Positions 46,158 to 58,156 are shown, counted from the first letter of the stretch. The stretch: 64,000 nucleotides of DNA from Shinisaurus crocodilurus (GCA_021292165.1 CM037876.1:111915379-111979378), one strand, 5' to 3'. Notes: a model not told the origin generated them from the letters alone. Numbers and translations: made by a program.

Positions 46158-46209
46158 TGCTGGGAGTTGTAGGCCAAAAACATCTGGGGACCCAAGGTTG
46201 GAGAACACA
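46158..46209. mobile_element. hAT-type foldback MITE, half copy
   Basis: Only the right arm remains: tgctgggagttgtaggcc through ggttggagaacac. Confidence 0.75.
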
Positions 46210-47230
46210 GCTCTAGATGGTAATTGCTTGAATTGGCTGAAAGAATTGTTTGAAAAGCCCACAGAGCACAAAAGGAACTGGACAGAACAAGTTTTTTTAG
46301 TGAGTTACCACTGAGTGCATAACTCCCAGCGTGCAAATCACTTAGGTTTGATTACCTGAGCAATAATAGGGTTTTGTGATTAAATTTATATGCGTGACTG
46401 GGATTCAAATCACAGCTCAAGAATGAATTCCCGTGTGGCATTAGTAAAATTATCATTAGCTCCCCATTCCTTTTTACTGGGGGGGGGGGGGGAATACTTG
46501 AACAACAGGCAGTAGTGTGTTGAAAATGTGGAGTCTCCACCAGTAGAGGTTTTTAAGAAAGGCACCTTTGCAGGAGCAATATAAGCATAGATGCTGGCAC
46601 AAATGTTACTTTTTTATTTTCTGTATAGTTGTGGAGAAGAAAGGAATGTTAGCAAGTACAGCTAAAATTGCAGACATGGGGTGAAGAAGATTGCACTTGC
46701 TGAAATTTCTTCATTTACAAAACTGTTAAAAAGTACAGGACCTTGTTCCACTTTTGTATTTGGTCACCATAGACTATGGGGAGAGAGTACATCTTTGCAT
46801 GCATGAGAAGAGAAGTACAGAGTGAAATGTGTGAGCCCCATCATCCTTTCCATAGATGGGTATTGCTGCCATGACCCTGAAAACTGTCTGGACACCATGT
46901 CTATGCAGATCTGAATGAGAGCATGCTAGGTGATTAAATGTCTGTACTCAAAACTACAAAAGTAGAAATACAGCATGCAGTGCTGACATGAGAAGGGATA
47001 TTTTTAGTTGTGTTTTCAGACCATACATGGAGTCACATCAACTGTGAGAATCCAAATTACCTATCACAGTCTAAGAGAAATTTGGATGTATTAGGAATAA
47101 TCAAGCATATGCAAAACAAAGGACTAGATTTGGTTTATTGACTGATGTTCCGCTGCTTCTTTCCTTAGCAGGAAATAAAAATAACATTAATAATAATAAT
47201 AATGTCAATAATAATAATAATAATAATAAT

Positions 47231-47271
<41 letters not shown>

Positions 47272-48343
47272 CGACAGAGATAGTCCTGTGATACTTAATG
47301 TTATTTTTCCTCTTCTTCATACTTTCAGGATGCTCAATTTCAACGCATACATCCCTTTTCTGTTTATCTCCAAGAGACGATTAGGAACAACAATGTCATC
47401 TTCTTTTCCCTCCCCTCCTCTTTTTCTCTGAGGAAGCTGAGTCAGTTCTTCCTCTCTTCAGAAAACTCTAAAAGGATAAAGATAAGAAAGCCAGGATAAT
47501 CTAGTGAAGGCATTGTCTCGGGTGGGGGACAAAACCCACACCATAAAGCTCTTGGGGCCATAATGGAGCTGTGTCTGTTTTTCCAAACTGAGGCCAGTTG
47601 CTCTCTCTGAGGCATATACAAAGATGGATCAGTACAGAACCCCTCCCCCCACCCATTGTTCTCCTTAACTATTACCCACACAGGCCAGTACAGTAAGGGA
47701 GCCATCATGAGTGGGAATTGGCCACCCAGAACTGTGATTCCAAGCCCCAGTGGGGCCCACCAAGGGGGGCACGGGAAGCGTGTTGGTGGGAGTACCAGCA
47801 GCGTACCATAGCGTGATCAGCATCGCTAGATGGCTGTGTGGGAATTAACTCCCACAAGAGAGAAAATGGGGCCAAGCCTCACCTAAACTACAAAGAAAAA
47901 GGGTGTCAAGGCCTTTTTTTAAACTTTCAAAACTTTTAACTTACCCAGAACTTTTCTATCGTCACTAACCCTTATATTGGCACTCCCAGCTGGCTGTGAC
48001 TGCTACACTTACTTTCATCAGACCCTCCTGACATTTTCCAGAGCAGATGAAGAAAAACCAATGCAAGAGGCTGAGAGGGATGCAGGGACAAGAGAGCAGT
48101 GCATGGTCCTAAGCCAAAGCAAATGCCTCCTGCTCTACGCGATTCCCAAGGACTGGTATTCTTCACCATTCATCTCGTAACATGCCCTGCATTCAGTGGC
48201 ACGGGACTCATCACAAGTATCTACATGGAGCAACATATTGTTATGGATTGGGAGTTGGGCTGAACCTCTTGGGGTTCCATCCAACCTGGTGAGATTTGCT
48301 AAACTGGTGAAACCAGTAGGACTGCTGGAGATTACCTTAATTT
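46210..48343. other. Intergenic, mostly unrecognised
   Basis: Apart from the compound microsatellite at 47,189-47,272 nothing is classified. ctgtgtctgtttttccaaactg at ~47,569 recurs at ~42,935, suggesting another decayed CR1 piece. Confidence 0.4.
47189..47272. repeat. (TAA)n(CAA)n compound microsatellite
   Basis: Alternating taa/aat triplets to ~47,231, then about 13 uninterrupted aac units. It creates a poly-Asn ORF in one frame that is not a gene. Confidence 0.9.
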
Positions 48344-50600
48344 TTATTTATTGATTACATTTTTTAATCGCCCATCTGGCCGGCCACCCGGCCACCCTGG
48401 GCGATGTACATTCCAACAATAAAACAGATTTACACAATTAAAACAGCATACACTTTTTAAAAAAAATCCTAACCCACCCCATATTCCCGCCTGCAATACC
48501 ACATTTTTTTTAATGGGCGGCGGAAGCTCATCACGGAGGGGGATGGCGAAGGTCACTAGGGAGGGAGTTCCATAACTTGGAGGCCGCCACAGAGAAGGCC
48601 CTCTTCCCAGTCCCCAGCAGCCTGGCTGCTCTGGCTGATGGGACAAGGAGGAGGCCGTCCGTGGCAGATCTTGTTGAGCGGCCTACTTGATGTTGCTGAA
48701 GGTGCTCCTTGAGATAAACTGGTCCGGAGCCGTGTAGGGTTTTAAAGGTCAAAACCAACACCTTGAATTCGGCCCGGCAAGCAACTGGTAGCCAGTGCAA
48801 CTCCTTAAGCACTGGAGTGATGTGATCACGCTGGCGGCTTCCTTTAACCAGGCGAGCTGCTGCGTTCTGTACCAGCTGAAGCTTCCGAACCATCTTCCAG
48901 GGTAACCCCACGTAGAGCACATTACAGTAGTCTAGCTGAGAGGAGACCAAGGCATGAACCACTGATGGGAGCAGATGATTAGGAAGGTAGGGGCGCAGCT
49001 GCCATATCGGATGGAGTTGATACAGCGCTGCCCGGCTCACTGCTGACACCTGAGCCTCCATGGACAGCTGGGAGTCTAGAATGACCCCCAAGCTGCGGAC
49101 CTGGTCCTTCAGAGGTAGATGATGTACCCCATTCAGCACCAGGTCAACATCCCCTAACCTCCCCTTGTCTCCCACCAGAAGTACCTCGGTCTTGTCGGGG
49201 TTCAGTTTCAGCATGTTCCTTCCCAGCAAGCCACCCACTGCCTCCAGGCACTTGGACAGGGTCTCAACGGCCAACCTTGGTGAGGACTTGAAAGAGAGGT
49301 AGAGCTGCATGTCATCCGCATATTGATGACACTGCACCCCAAACCTCCTGATGATAGCCCCCAGCGGCTTTAGGTAGATGTTAAATAGCATCGGGGAGAG
49401 GATGGAACCCTGCGGCACCCCACAAGTGAACAGCCGAGGGTCCGAAACCTCAAGAGCAACTGGACCGACCAGGCTCTGGGCCACTTGGAACAGCCTCCTG
49501 GGGCAGCACTCTGCAGATGGAGGCAGCATAGAAATTCTTTTTTGCTGCCTTCACCGCCACCTGGTAGGCTGAAGATGCAGCTCTAACCTGTGTTCGATCG
49601 TCTTCGGAGCGGGATTTACGCCATCGGTGCTCTAGCTTTCTCGCCTCTCGCTTCAGAGCTCGCAGAGATGGAGCAAACCAAGGTTCCGTGCGAGCTCTGT
49701 TCAGGTGAAGAGGGCGCTTCGGGGCCACTCGGTCTAATGCCCTGGTGATTGCAGCATTCCAGTCATCCACCAGGGTCTTGACTGAGCTACCATTTGCGTG
49801 CTCCAGTTCCCCAAGCGCGTTCAAGAATCCATCCGGATCCGTAAGACACCTGGGGCGGACCATCCTAATAGGTCCTTCACCCCTGCAGAGGGGTTGTGGC
49901 ACCGAGAAATCCAACCCCACCAGATAGTGATCTGACCATGACAAGGGGGGGATGGATATACCCCCGATTTCCAGATCAGTTCCCCCCTCTCCGGAAATGA
50001 AAACCAAGTCTAGTGCCTGACTGGTTACATGGGTAGGTCCAGTTAATATAGGGTGCAGCTCCCAGGAAGCCATGGTCTCCTTGAAGTCCCAAGTTGCCCC
50101 TATGAGGGCAGCCCCCAAATGCACGTTGAAGTCCCCCAGCCCCACTAGCCTGGGGGACTGCACATGCACATCAGAGACCACCTCTAGCACCTCGGCCAGG
50201 GAGTCTGTCGTGCAGGGGGGTGGACATTAAACGAGCAGAATCCCCAGACTGCCCTTTGGACCCAATCTCCAGTACATGCACTCAATAAACTTGGTCTCAC
50301 AGAGGGGGAGTCTGGTAAGGACCAAGGACTCCCGGTAGATAACAGCCACTCCCCCTCCCCGTCCCCCAACCCCAACCCTTGGTTGCTGGGCATATGAAAA
50401 TCCAGCCGGACACAAGGCTGCCAGAGTTGGAGCAGCGGCCTCGTCCAGTCATGTTTCCGTAATACATGCCAGGTCCGCACCCTCATCCAGGAATCTTAGG
50501 CATGTAACCATGAGTCTCGGGGGGCTGAAATGAGGCCAAAATCGGCCCCGCTGCCCCCCCCCCGGAAACTCAAGGGCCTTACCTGGCCGCTCGCTCATCC
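48344..50600 (-). mobile_element. L2 LINE with endonuclease and RT, internally deleted
   Basis: Two long minus frames. 50,190-49,450 gives endonuclease sequence RLVGLGDFNVHLG, IPPLSWSDHYLVGLDF and SWELHPILTGPTHVTS, with YRESLVLTRLPL just upstream. 49,529-48,531 gives [33 protein letters not shown] and [15 protein letters not shown] through the C-terminus. The RT segment with motif A (SVAFDTIDH in the 42-kb copy) is missing at the junction near 49,510, so an internal deletion of a few hundred codons is inferred. Confidence 0.88.
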
Positions 50601-50775
50601 CACCGCCATGTTGTTACATGTGAATCTGGCCAGGCTGGGTTGCTGGGGTGGTTAACAAACGATCTACAACCCTAATCAGGCCATGGGCTCTGGGTGGCTT
50701 GTTAACCACCCCAACAACCCACCCTGGCCAGGTTTGCATGTAACAACAAGCTGTGGTGCACCCCCGCTATGGCTT
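50560..50775. repeat. Foldback element
   Basis: tgttacatgtgaatctggcc, ggttgctggggtggttaacaa at ~50,613-50,661 is inverted as ttgttaaccaccccaacaac, ggccaggtttgcatgtaaca at ~50,699-50,745. It adjoins the 5' side of the minus L2. Confidence 0.75.
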
Positions 50776-51743
50776 GAATTTTTAAAATGTAAAATGGCAA
50801 GCCCCATGGAGAAATTCACACGCAGTAGCTGGCCTTTGCATGTAAACCAGGGCAATGACTAGGAATTAGACAGAGATTATGCTAGAAAGGAGAATGCCTT
50901 TGAGTTCAGATGGAGAGACTGAAAAAGACACAGGGAGCTGAACTGCTCTTTGCAAGAAGCTCATGGTGTTGGCTGGCTCCCTGAAGGTCTGATATGGGAC
51001 CTTGAGGGTTCACTGGGGTGTTTAATGCTGAATCCATGCTCAAACTGTATATTTGCACATATTCATAAGCATTACAAAATGCCAGCAAGCCTCCAGAGAT
51101 CTCATTTCAAAGGAAACTGAACCGGGGGTAAGCGCTGCACCCTTGAAAATTCTGTTTCCCCAACAACAGTAGCATCAAACTGGAGGGTGGTGGTGGTGGA
51201 GGAGAGGAATGCCTCACACAGGAAATACCGACTACTGCAGGAGGCGTTTGGAGCTACTGCTGCTTACTTTGTGGCACCATTTCTATGCTACCGACAATTA
51301 CTGCATTAGTCCACTTGGACTAGCAGCAATTCACACAGATTTGGGCGGCAGTGTGTGTGTGTGTGTGAGCATAGTCTCCTATGTGGAGCACAGGTGTCAA
51401 GTGCCCATATTCAGCAAACCCTGTCAGTGTGGATTTCAGGAACCCCACCTAAGGAATTCCAGAAGGACGGGAGTTCCACCCAACTAGCCTTGGGACACGG
51501 CTTTCTGCACAGAATCTGACAGCCTCGATGGAAAAAGCTGTACCAAAAGCAGGAGCATCCGAGTTGCCCCCTAGGAGGCCCCACCCCACCACTATTGGCT
51601 GCACCTGCCCTTTAAAAAAGAACACAAAACCTTTGGGAGCTCTGATCACAGATCTCCTGCTCTCACATCTGGTCTGGGGCATATATTTTAATTTTTCCTT
51701 TATTCCAGATCACACCACGACGACCATAAGACTAGTCACTCAC
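50776..51743. other. Downstream of exon C, unrecognised
   Basis: This should be intron, or 3' sequence, of the minus-strand gene. No convincing further exon was found; a (TG)n tract lies at ~51,351-51,368. Confidence 0.4.
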
Positions 51744-52080
51744 CAGCAACATTTTCTTCATCGTCCAGCATGTTGTCAGTATCAGAGTTCTCCTCAAATG
51801 GCACCATGTGTTCTGCTTGACACTGGAGGTCAGGGTTTGAATTTGGATCCGACGGTGCCATTGGCTTGGCAGCGAATAACACAGCAGACGACCCTGGCAC
51901 TGCTGCGGTGGGCACCTGGAGCGGACAAGAACTAGGCGGCACACTCTGGTTCCGAGCATATTGTGCCTGCTCAGCCCAGTAACACCCTCTTCCTCCTCCT
52001 GAGCCGGAAAATGGCATCTCTGAGCAAAGCTGATTGGCAAATGGAGCTCCTTGTACATTAAATTCATTCCAGGGCACAGC
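51744..52080 (-). CDS. Probable exon C of an unidentified minus-strand gene
   Basis: An open frame of about 112 codons ends at a strong donor (GCTG|gtgagtg, GT at 51,743-51,742). Two acceptors are possible. The better-looking one, ctgcatttcag at 52,081, starts the exon in phase 0 (AVPWNEFNVQG...), but the upstream exon at 60,660 leaves phase 1, so an undetected exon would be needed between them. The second, acaag at 52,050, starts at 52,049 in phase 1 and joins exon B directly in frame (Gly-Ala-Pro-Phe...), but its pyrimidine tract is poor. The peptide includes QLCSEMPFSGSGGGRGCYW, a Pro/Ser-rich middle, and an acidic end FEENSDTDNMLDDEENV. No catalytic domain is recognised; an activation-domain-like low-complexity region is the best description. 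The gene continues downstream, below 51,742. Confidence 0.6.
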
Positions 52081-52309
52081 CTGAAATGCAGGGATGTAGC
52101 CTAAGTGATAAACCAGAAGCAAAGAAAGGAGACGAGAAGGAAGAGAAAACAACACATCATTACTTTACATAAAAATCAGAGTGATGGAAACTAAGTGTTT
52201 CACCAGGAACAGCTGATTATGTTTCATGGTAAATCTTTGAATAAGATGTAGCATAGGCCAAAAAGGATCTCACACTATTATAATCTGGAAAAGGCACAGT
52301 AATCATATT

Positions 52310-52870
52310 ATTTATTTTATTTAATTTTATTTATTACACATATTTTTATATCTTCCTTCAATTATATTTCCCAGGTAGATAACAAAAAAAAAGAATAAAA
52401 TAATCAAAATGTAAATATAGAAGAAAAAAAAAAGCTAAAAGTCACAAAATCATAAAGCAGCATAAAATAGTCATCAGGATTAAAATTGTGCATAAAAAGC
52501 TTGGGGAAATTAAAAAGGACTTCCTGGCACAAAAAGCAAAATAAAGTCAGTGCCAGGCAAATACCTTTTACAATAACTGGGGACAGTTCCACAACTGGGA
52601 TTCCGCCACTGAGAAGGCCCTCTCTCTGGTAGCCACCTGCCTCATCTCAGATGGTGGGGATACCTGCAGGAAGCTCTCCACTGAAGTTCTTAATGTATTG
52701 ATGGGTATATATGCAGACAGACTATATCCTGATCCTAAGCCATGATTATGTTGTATTATTTTATTTATTTACAGAATCTATATACCACTCTTTATCTAAC
52801 AAGATTCCCAAATGGTGAACAATAAAAGAAAAAAAAAATCAAAATACAGAATTAAAATATTTAAAATCAG
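52310..52870 (-). mobile_element. LINE 3' tail fragments (two)
   Basis: Tail-like (TTTA)n, tatatcttccttcaattat, then ccactgagaaggccctctc correspond to the reversed L2 3' end. A second tail starts at ~52,760 (tttatttacagaatctatat). They lie between exon C of the minus-strand gene and the DIRS element. Confidence 0.5.
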
Positions 52871-53271
52871 GATCAGGATAATCCATCATGGATTATCAAC
52901 TCCCACCATCCAGGACAGACAAGGAACCATATAACAAGGCTTTTCCCCTTGGTCCTGGCAGCCAGTTCCTTTCTAGCTGAGCTTTTAATAGTGTAGCGAT
53001 TTGAGGAACCAATAGTGTCAAACCAAGATATAGTGGGGGGAAACTAGAAGGATAATATAGCTTGTTCCTAAAGGGCCAGTACACCACTGCGGGATATATC
53101 TGGTGTCAGTGGCTATAATGCCCAGCCCGGTAGGGAGCAGTATGGATCTCTCCTGTGCACCATTGGAATGGAACTTCATGGTAAGTACCCAACTTTCCAT
53201 TCCCTATCCAGTGTGACAAAAAAACCATCCATCATGGTGCAAAAGCTAACAGTCCCATGGGCATGCTGAAC

Positions 53272-54250
53272 CTAAGTGTGAGGAAGAACCTGTTCTAAAA
53301 CTCTAAGTCCAAAGGCAGCTTCAGCAGAAGCATATTTGTCTAGTTTGCACTGCCTAACGAATGAGGGATGTGAGGACCAAGTTGCTCTCCTGCAGATTTC
53401 AGCCAACAGGGCATTAGTGGAAAAAGCCATTGAGGTAGCTGCAGCCCTGGTGGAATGTGCTGTTTCATGTGCAGGCTTAGGGATTTTTTTTTTAACCTCA
53501 TATGCTGTGATGATGCATGTCTTGAGCCACCTAGCAAAGATAGTGCATGAGGCCCCCTTCCCTAGTGCAGTAGGGTGAAAAGACAAACAAACAATCAGAA
53601 CTTCTAAGTTCTCTTAAGGTATATTTTGATTGTCTTTCTAACATCTCCTTCTGCCCCAACCCCTCTCACCCCCCTGAGTGCGCCATACCCTCACAGAGGG
53701 GTGAGAGGGGTTGGGGCAGGAGGGATGAATCAGTTCCTGTGATCTGTGAAAAGGTGTGTTAAATTTAGGAAGGATCCAGATGAAATATGACAGAGACCTT
53801 ACTGAATGAGCAGAGCTGGTCTCGCATGGAGAGTGAAGCCAGTTGAGAAACTCTCCTGGCTGATGTTATAGTGATCAGAAACAATACCTCAAGAGAGAGG
53901 AAATGTAGCCAAACAGTCCTAAGAGACTTGAATGGAGAATACCATTTGTAAGTGCTGAGAATACCACATGCAAGTTCCATATTGGGAAATTATGTATAAC
54001 TGGAGGGCATATCACTATTGCTCCTCTGAGGAAGCGCTGGAGATGAGGATGAGAACTGAGTGGCCTGTGACCTGGTTTGGAAAGAACTGACGAAAGAGCC
54101 ATATCTTGTCTATGGAGCATGTTAGCTTTTAAACCCATGACTAAACCTGTCTGGAGAAAGAAAAGCAGTTCTTTAATTCCTGATGTTTCGTGGTTTTGAT
54201 GCTTCCTTCTGCACCAATGAAAAAAAAGCCCTCCAAGTTGTCTCATATAT
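53272..54250 (-). pseudogene. DIRS tyrosine recombinase remnant
   Basis: Reading down from 54,250: HPHLQRFLRGAIVICPP (DNA-binding part); LITITSARRVSQLASLS at ~53,850-53,890, carrying the Arg of the catalytic tetrad; and, at 53,340-53,470, HSTRAAATSMAF with the His-x-x-Arg box, then AEICRRATWSSHPSF. The position that should hold the nucleophilic Tyr reads FVRQCKLDKYAS, where the family usually has a Tyr before KLD; here it is Cys. Frames shift several times, and a GC-rich hairpin (53,647-53,722) sits in the middle. Confidence 0.8.
53647..53722. repeat. GC-rich hairpin within the DIRS recombinase
   Basis: tgccccaacccctctcaccc is matched by ggggtgagaggggttggggca across a ~32-nt loop. It interrupts the recombinase frame and was probably acquired after decay began. 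Confidence 0.75.
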
Positions 54251-55725
54251 CCAGTTGGTTGATGGTCTCTTGGAAGACTTGAGACACACCCTCCTGGGCC
54301 AGAAGGGAGATATGAGGACTACAGTTGCACATTCCTTCTTGATTTTTCTGAGTATCCTAGCCAGGAGCAAGAGTGAGGGAAATGCATAGAGTTTTCCCCT
54401 GGGCCAGAGACAGTGACCTCCACTGTTATGGTTGGCTGTTTGGAAAAGAAGCATGGTAGCTGGTGGCTGAGAGGGAGGCATAAAGATCCACCTGAAATGG
54501 GCCAAAGCTCTGGCATTGATCCTGAAAGACTGCCAGATCCAGACTGTATTTGCTGGGGTCGAGGCACTGATGGCTCAGAAACTCAGCCTCTGTATTGAGG
54601 GTCCTTTGAATAAGTTGTGCTATGATGGACAGAATGTTGTGCTCTGCCCAGAGGAAGAGGAAGGAGGCCTTCTTGTGAAGAGGTCTCAATTTTGTTCCTC
54701 CTTGATGATTTAAATTTTATTTGCACCATGGCTGTAGTGCCATTGGTGCTGACTAAGAAGTGGGCACAGCCTATGTGTTGACCAAAGTGCTTTATTGCTA
54801 GATGAACTGCTCAGAGCTCCAGCCAGTTTATACAGTAGTGTTTGACCTCTGGGGGCCAGAGACCCTGGATGGGATGGCTCTGATAATGAGTCCCACATCC
54901 CCCTAGGCTGGTGTCCATCATCACAATGATGCAAGGAGGCTCCTGAGATGTTCTGTGGTGCTCTCCACCTGTGAAGGGAGATTCTGACTGAATGTAGTGT
55001 GACTCTGATGTGATCTCAGTCTGAAAAGGCAAGAGCAGCCATTGAAGGGGCCTGGAATGTAATCTAGGAATCCTGCCCTGGGCCAGACAAGAAATCATAA
55101 GTCCCAGTGCTTGTGCTACAGACATAAGGTCTGCTGTGTGTGATCAAAGAAAGGCCCTTATCACCTGACAGAGCTTTGAGATCCTTCTGGAGCTAAGGAT
55201 ATTATTCCCTAGGATGTGTCTAGAATGTTTCCCAGGTGAATGAATCATTGGGATGGATGGAGGTGGCTCTTTTTGAGATTTATTAAGAACCCATGGTCTT
55301 GGGAGGCAATACAGTGTGATCTGTAGATCTGAACAAGCCTTGACTAGTGATAAGCACCTTGGGAGAAAGTTGTCCAGGTAAGGATAAATATGAATGGCCT
55401 TGAGCCACAAGCACCAGCGTGAGTTTTGAAAAGACTCTTGGTGCTGAGCACTGCTGACACCAGGCTGAATGGCGCTGCCCTGTATTGATAATGATGCCCT
55501 AGATAGGAAAAATGAAATAATCTCTGGTGAGATGTGGCAATGGGGATGTGAAGATACACTTCTGTGAGGTCCGTTGAGGACAGAAAATCCCCTTGGTGGA
55601 TGGTTTGGAAGGTCTCCATCCTGAATTTGTGGTACCCCACAAGCTTGACATACTTCAAATCCAGGATGACCTGACAGTCCACTGATTTCTTCAGGATGAG
55701 GAAGAGGATGGAGTACACCCCTTAA
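54173..55725 (-). pseudogene. DIRS reverse transcriptase / RNase H remnant (C-terminal part)
   Basis: RT motifs on the minus strand: GVYSILFLILKK, then CQVILDLKYVKLVGYHKFRM (fingers), SSTDLTEVYLHIPIA (the motif equivalent to D-L-K-D-A-Y), and HYQYRAAPFSLVSA. The catalytic YxDD region is degraded to IYPYLDNF. RNase H-like sequence (IIVMMDTSLGGCGTHYQS, then LAGALSSSS) follows at ~54,830-54,960. Then come QVDLYASLSATSYHASF and VVLISPFWPRRVC, which typically close the RT-RH polyprotein of DIRS elements. Stops such as the TAA in EQF*GVYS show it is non-functional. Confidence 0.85.
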
Positions 55726-55737
55726 AACTGCTCCCTG

Positions 55738-56468
55738 ATGGGAATGGAGTTTTGGAGTGCGTCTTGCCATCGGTATGCTGATGACACACAGCTCTATTTC
55801 TCCTTTTTATCTCCATCAGGTGAGGCTGTGGATATGCTAAATCAGTACCTGGCTGCAACAATGGACTGGATAAGGACTAATAAACTGAAGCTCAATCCAG
55901 ACAAGACTGAGATGCTGATACTGGGTGGTTCTTCTGACTGGATGGAGGGTGCTCAACCTGTTCTGGATGGGGTTGCACTCCCCCTTGAAGGAGCAGGTTA
56001 GTAGCTTGGGGGTCCGCCTGGAGCCATCTTTGTCACTTGAGGCTCAGGTGGCCTCAGTGGAACAGAGTGCCTTCTACAAGCGTTGGCTGGTGGCCCAGCT
56101 TTACGCCCCTATCTGGACAGGGATAGTTTGAGCTCAGAGGATGGCAACAAGGGGGAGGGCCTTCTCAGTGGTGGCCCCTTGATTATGGAATCATTTCTCT
56201 ACTGAGGCCCACCTGACACCAACCCCATTATCTTTTCGGTGCCAGGTTGACTGCCCTCTTCTCCGAGGCATTCAATGGCATATAGGGGGCATTTATGTTA
56301 GTCTAGTGGTATTGAAATTGTTTTAGCTGCTCAAATTGTTTTAAATTCTGTTTTAAATTTTGTATATTGGAATTTTATGCTGTTTTTATTGTATTTGTGG
56401 TTTGTGTTTTTTATGAATTGTTGAGAACTGCCCAGAGAGCTTTGGCTATTGGGTGGTATAGAAATGAT

Positions 56469-56509
<41 letters not shown>

Positions 56510-56515
56510 GTTCTA
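55738..56515 (+). mobile_element. L2 LINE 3' fragment nested in the DIRS RT
   Basis: The + strand encodes RT C-terminal sequence RYADDTQLYFSFLSPSGEAV, then [20 protein letters not shown], with one frameshift near 55,998. A 3' UTR follows and ends in (ATC)n at 56,468-56,510. DIRS reading stops at 55,725 and resumes at ~56,516, so this L2 copy inserted into the DIRS element and is younger than it. The ATC tail is the usual microsatellite-like end of this LINE family. Confidence 0.85.
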
Positions 56516-56911
56516 TGATCCCTATCTCTTGGAGATGTGCAATAGCAGCTGCCATCCTTTGCTACCTAGATGCAGCAGAAGGAAGAAACCTGTTTCTGGG
56601 AGTGGAGTGAAACTCTAGAAAATATCCCTGTCGAATAGTATTGAGGGTCCAGGTGCCCAGTGCCATCTGCTCCCACATGTGAGAGTCTGAACTGTTGGCA
56701 GGGAGCCGTGCAATACTGGGAGAACAATTCTACTTGAGGAAGAGGGCTGTGGTCTGGGCTGGAACCTAGTTCAAGACCAGGCGGGCTTTGAGAACCCATA
56801 GTTACATGGTCAAAAGAAAGAGTTAAACGGTGACCTGAAGGAATGAACAGAAGGAGGAGCTTTACTGAGAAGCTTCCTGTCGTCCTTCTTGGAAAACAAA
56901 AGCATAGTCTT

Positions 56912-57785
56912 TGTGGAGAAAAGAGCCTTTGAGGGTTCCTGCACGCGCACACACACACACACACACACGCACACGCCTCCTCATGTGTAAACCAAGTAAG
57001 GCCAGTTGGGGGGCTGGGAGGAGGCGAAATGTGCATAAAGTATCGGATAGGACATGGCGCCTGTCTACGGCTTTTCAGATGCAAATGTCATGAGTCATGA
57101 GTCTCCCTTCCCTGCCTGGCCAGGTGAAGTTCATCCTGATTGGCTAAGAAGCAGCAAAGCTACAGAAAGGAGGGGAGGGGGGGAAGGTATATTTCCCAAC
57201 GTGTGGGTTTTGTTCTTTGTCTTGGTTCGTCACGTGGTTGCTGGCTGTGGAGCAATGGCCGCAAGCCAAGCAGAGGCCCAAGCCTTCGGGGGGCCTCAGG
57301 ATCCAACCCCAGGTAGCTCCTGGTGAAATTAGCTGAATGAGGGCTCTGGTAAAGGCAGGCCTTGTGGAGGGCTACCCATCTCGGACCTTCGGGTAGGTGA
57401 AGTAGTCCTCCTGGGCAGCAAGGCTGTGCTGGATCCAACCCTGGAAGAGAACTGACCCCCAGGTAACAGAGTTGTGTGCCTGGGAGATATTAAGGAATCA
57501 GGTTTTGTTATTTTGTAGCTCTATTTCTGTGTACCAAAGTGTCTCTCTCTAATTTTGTGTCCTTCCCTCATTTCCCTATTGGTTGTTGTAAAATGCTACC
57601 AGAATAAACCTCCTTTTGGTTTTTTTACCCCACATGGTGTTTGTGGATTGCTCTGTGGCTTCAGTAACTAAATCCAGGTTACAGACAAAGGGCAGGTCCC
57701 TGAACAGAGATTCAAGTAGGATTGCAGACAGCTGAGGCTGGCAATCTGGTACCTTGAGATCTCTGGGGGTCTTGGGTCCTTTGGG
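56912..57785 (+). mobile_element. LTR-like repeat, copy 2 (inside the DIRS element)
   Basis: It shares an extended, ordered set of blocks with 35,331-36,099: TGTGGAGAAAA start, a (CA)n tract, gtgaagttcatcctgattggc, accaaagtgtctc, a polyadenylation-like AATAAA followed by the ttttaccccacac(a)tggtgt block, and a common end around gatctctgg. Order, size (~0.8-0.9 kb) and the AATAAA suggest a solo LTR. I could not find a target duplication, so the class is inference. Confidence 0.5.
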
Positions 57786-58156
57786 TAGGAAAGGGTGGGG
57801 GTGTGGCGGGTCAGCCAGCCCCCGCTTCCTCCAGTCTTCTTTTTTGTTCTTTGTTTCCACCAAAATGTCCTTGAGCGCTTCCTTCCCAAACAGGAAGGAA
57901 ATTGAATATTGGCCAAATTTCCATTGGAATAAGCAACCACATTCCAGTACTTTAACTACAGTGATCTTCTTGTCACTCTGCTTGCTGCAACGGAATGTGC
58001 CACATGAATCATGGAGTCCTGTGTAGCATCAGCTATAAATGTTTATGTTTTGTATAATGTAGATAAACCTCTAGAGAGGGTGAAGCTATCCAGTTCCATA
58101 GTATTCATGATATCTTCTACCCATAGAATAGCTTGAGAGAAAAAGGATGATGTAGA

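Noticed and set aside
47138..47431. 97-codon + strand ORF with a long poly-Asn run
   Set aside because: It is the translation of a (TAA)n(AAC)n microsatellite; no splice context or conserved flanks.
22403..51000. PLEKHG6, expected downstream of CD9 by mammalian synteny
   Set aside because: No Dbl-homology or PH-domain coding sequence was recognised in any frame; either it lies outside the window or the order differs.
51736..52155. Single-exon secreted protein (the frame starts MLFSLPSRLLSLLLVYHLGY)
   Set aside because: The signal-like part lies upstream of the acceptor sites and is intronic; only the downstream part has exon features, and the frame runs through a strong donor.
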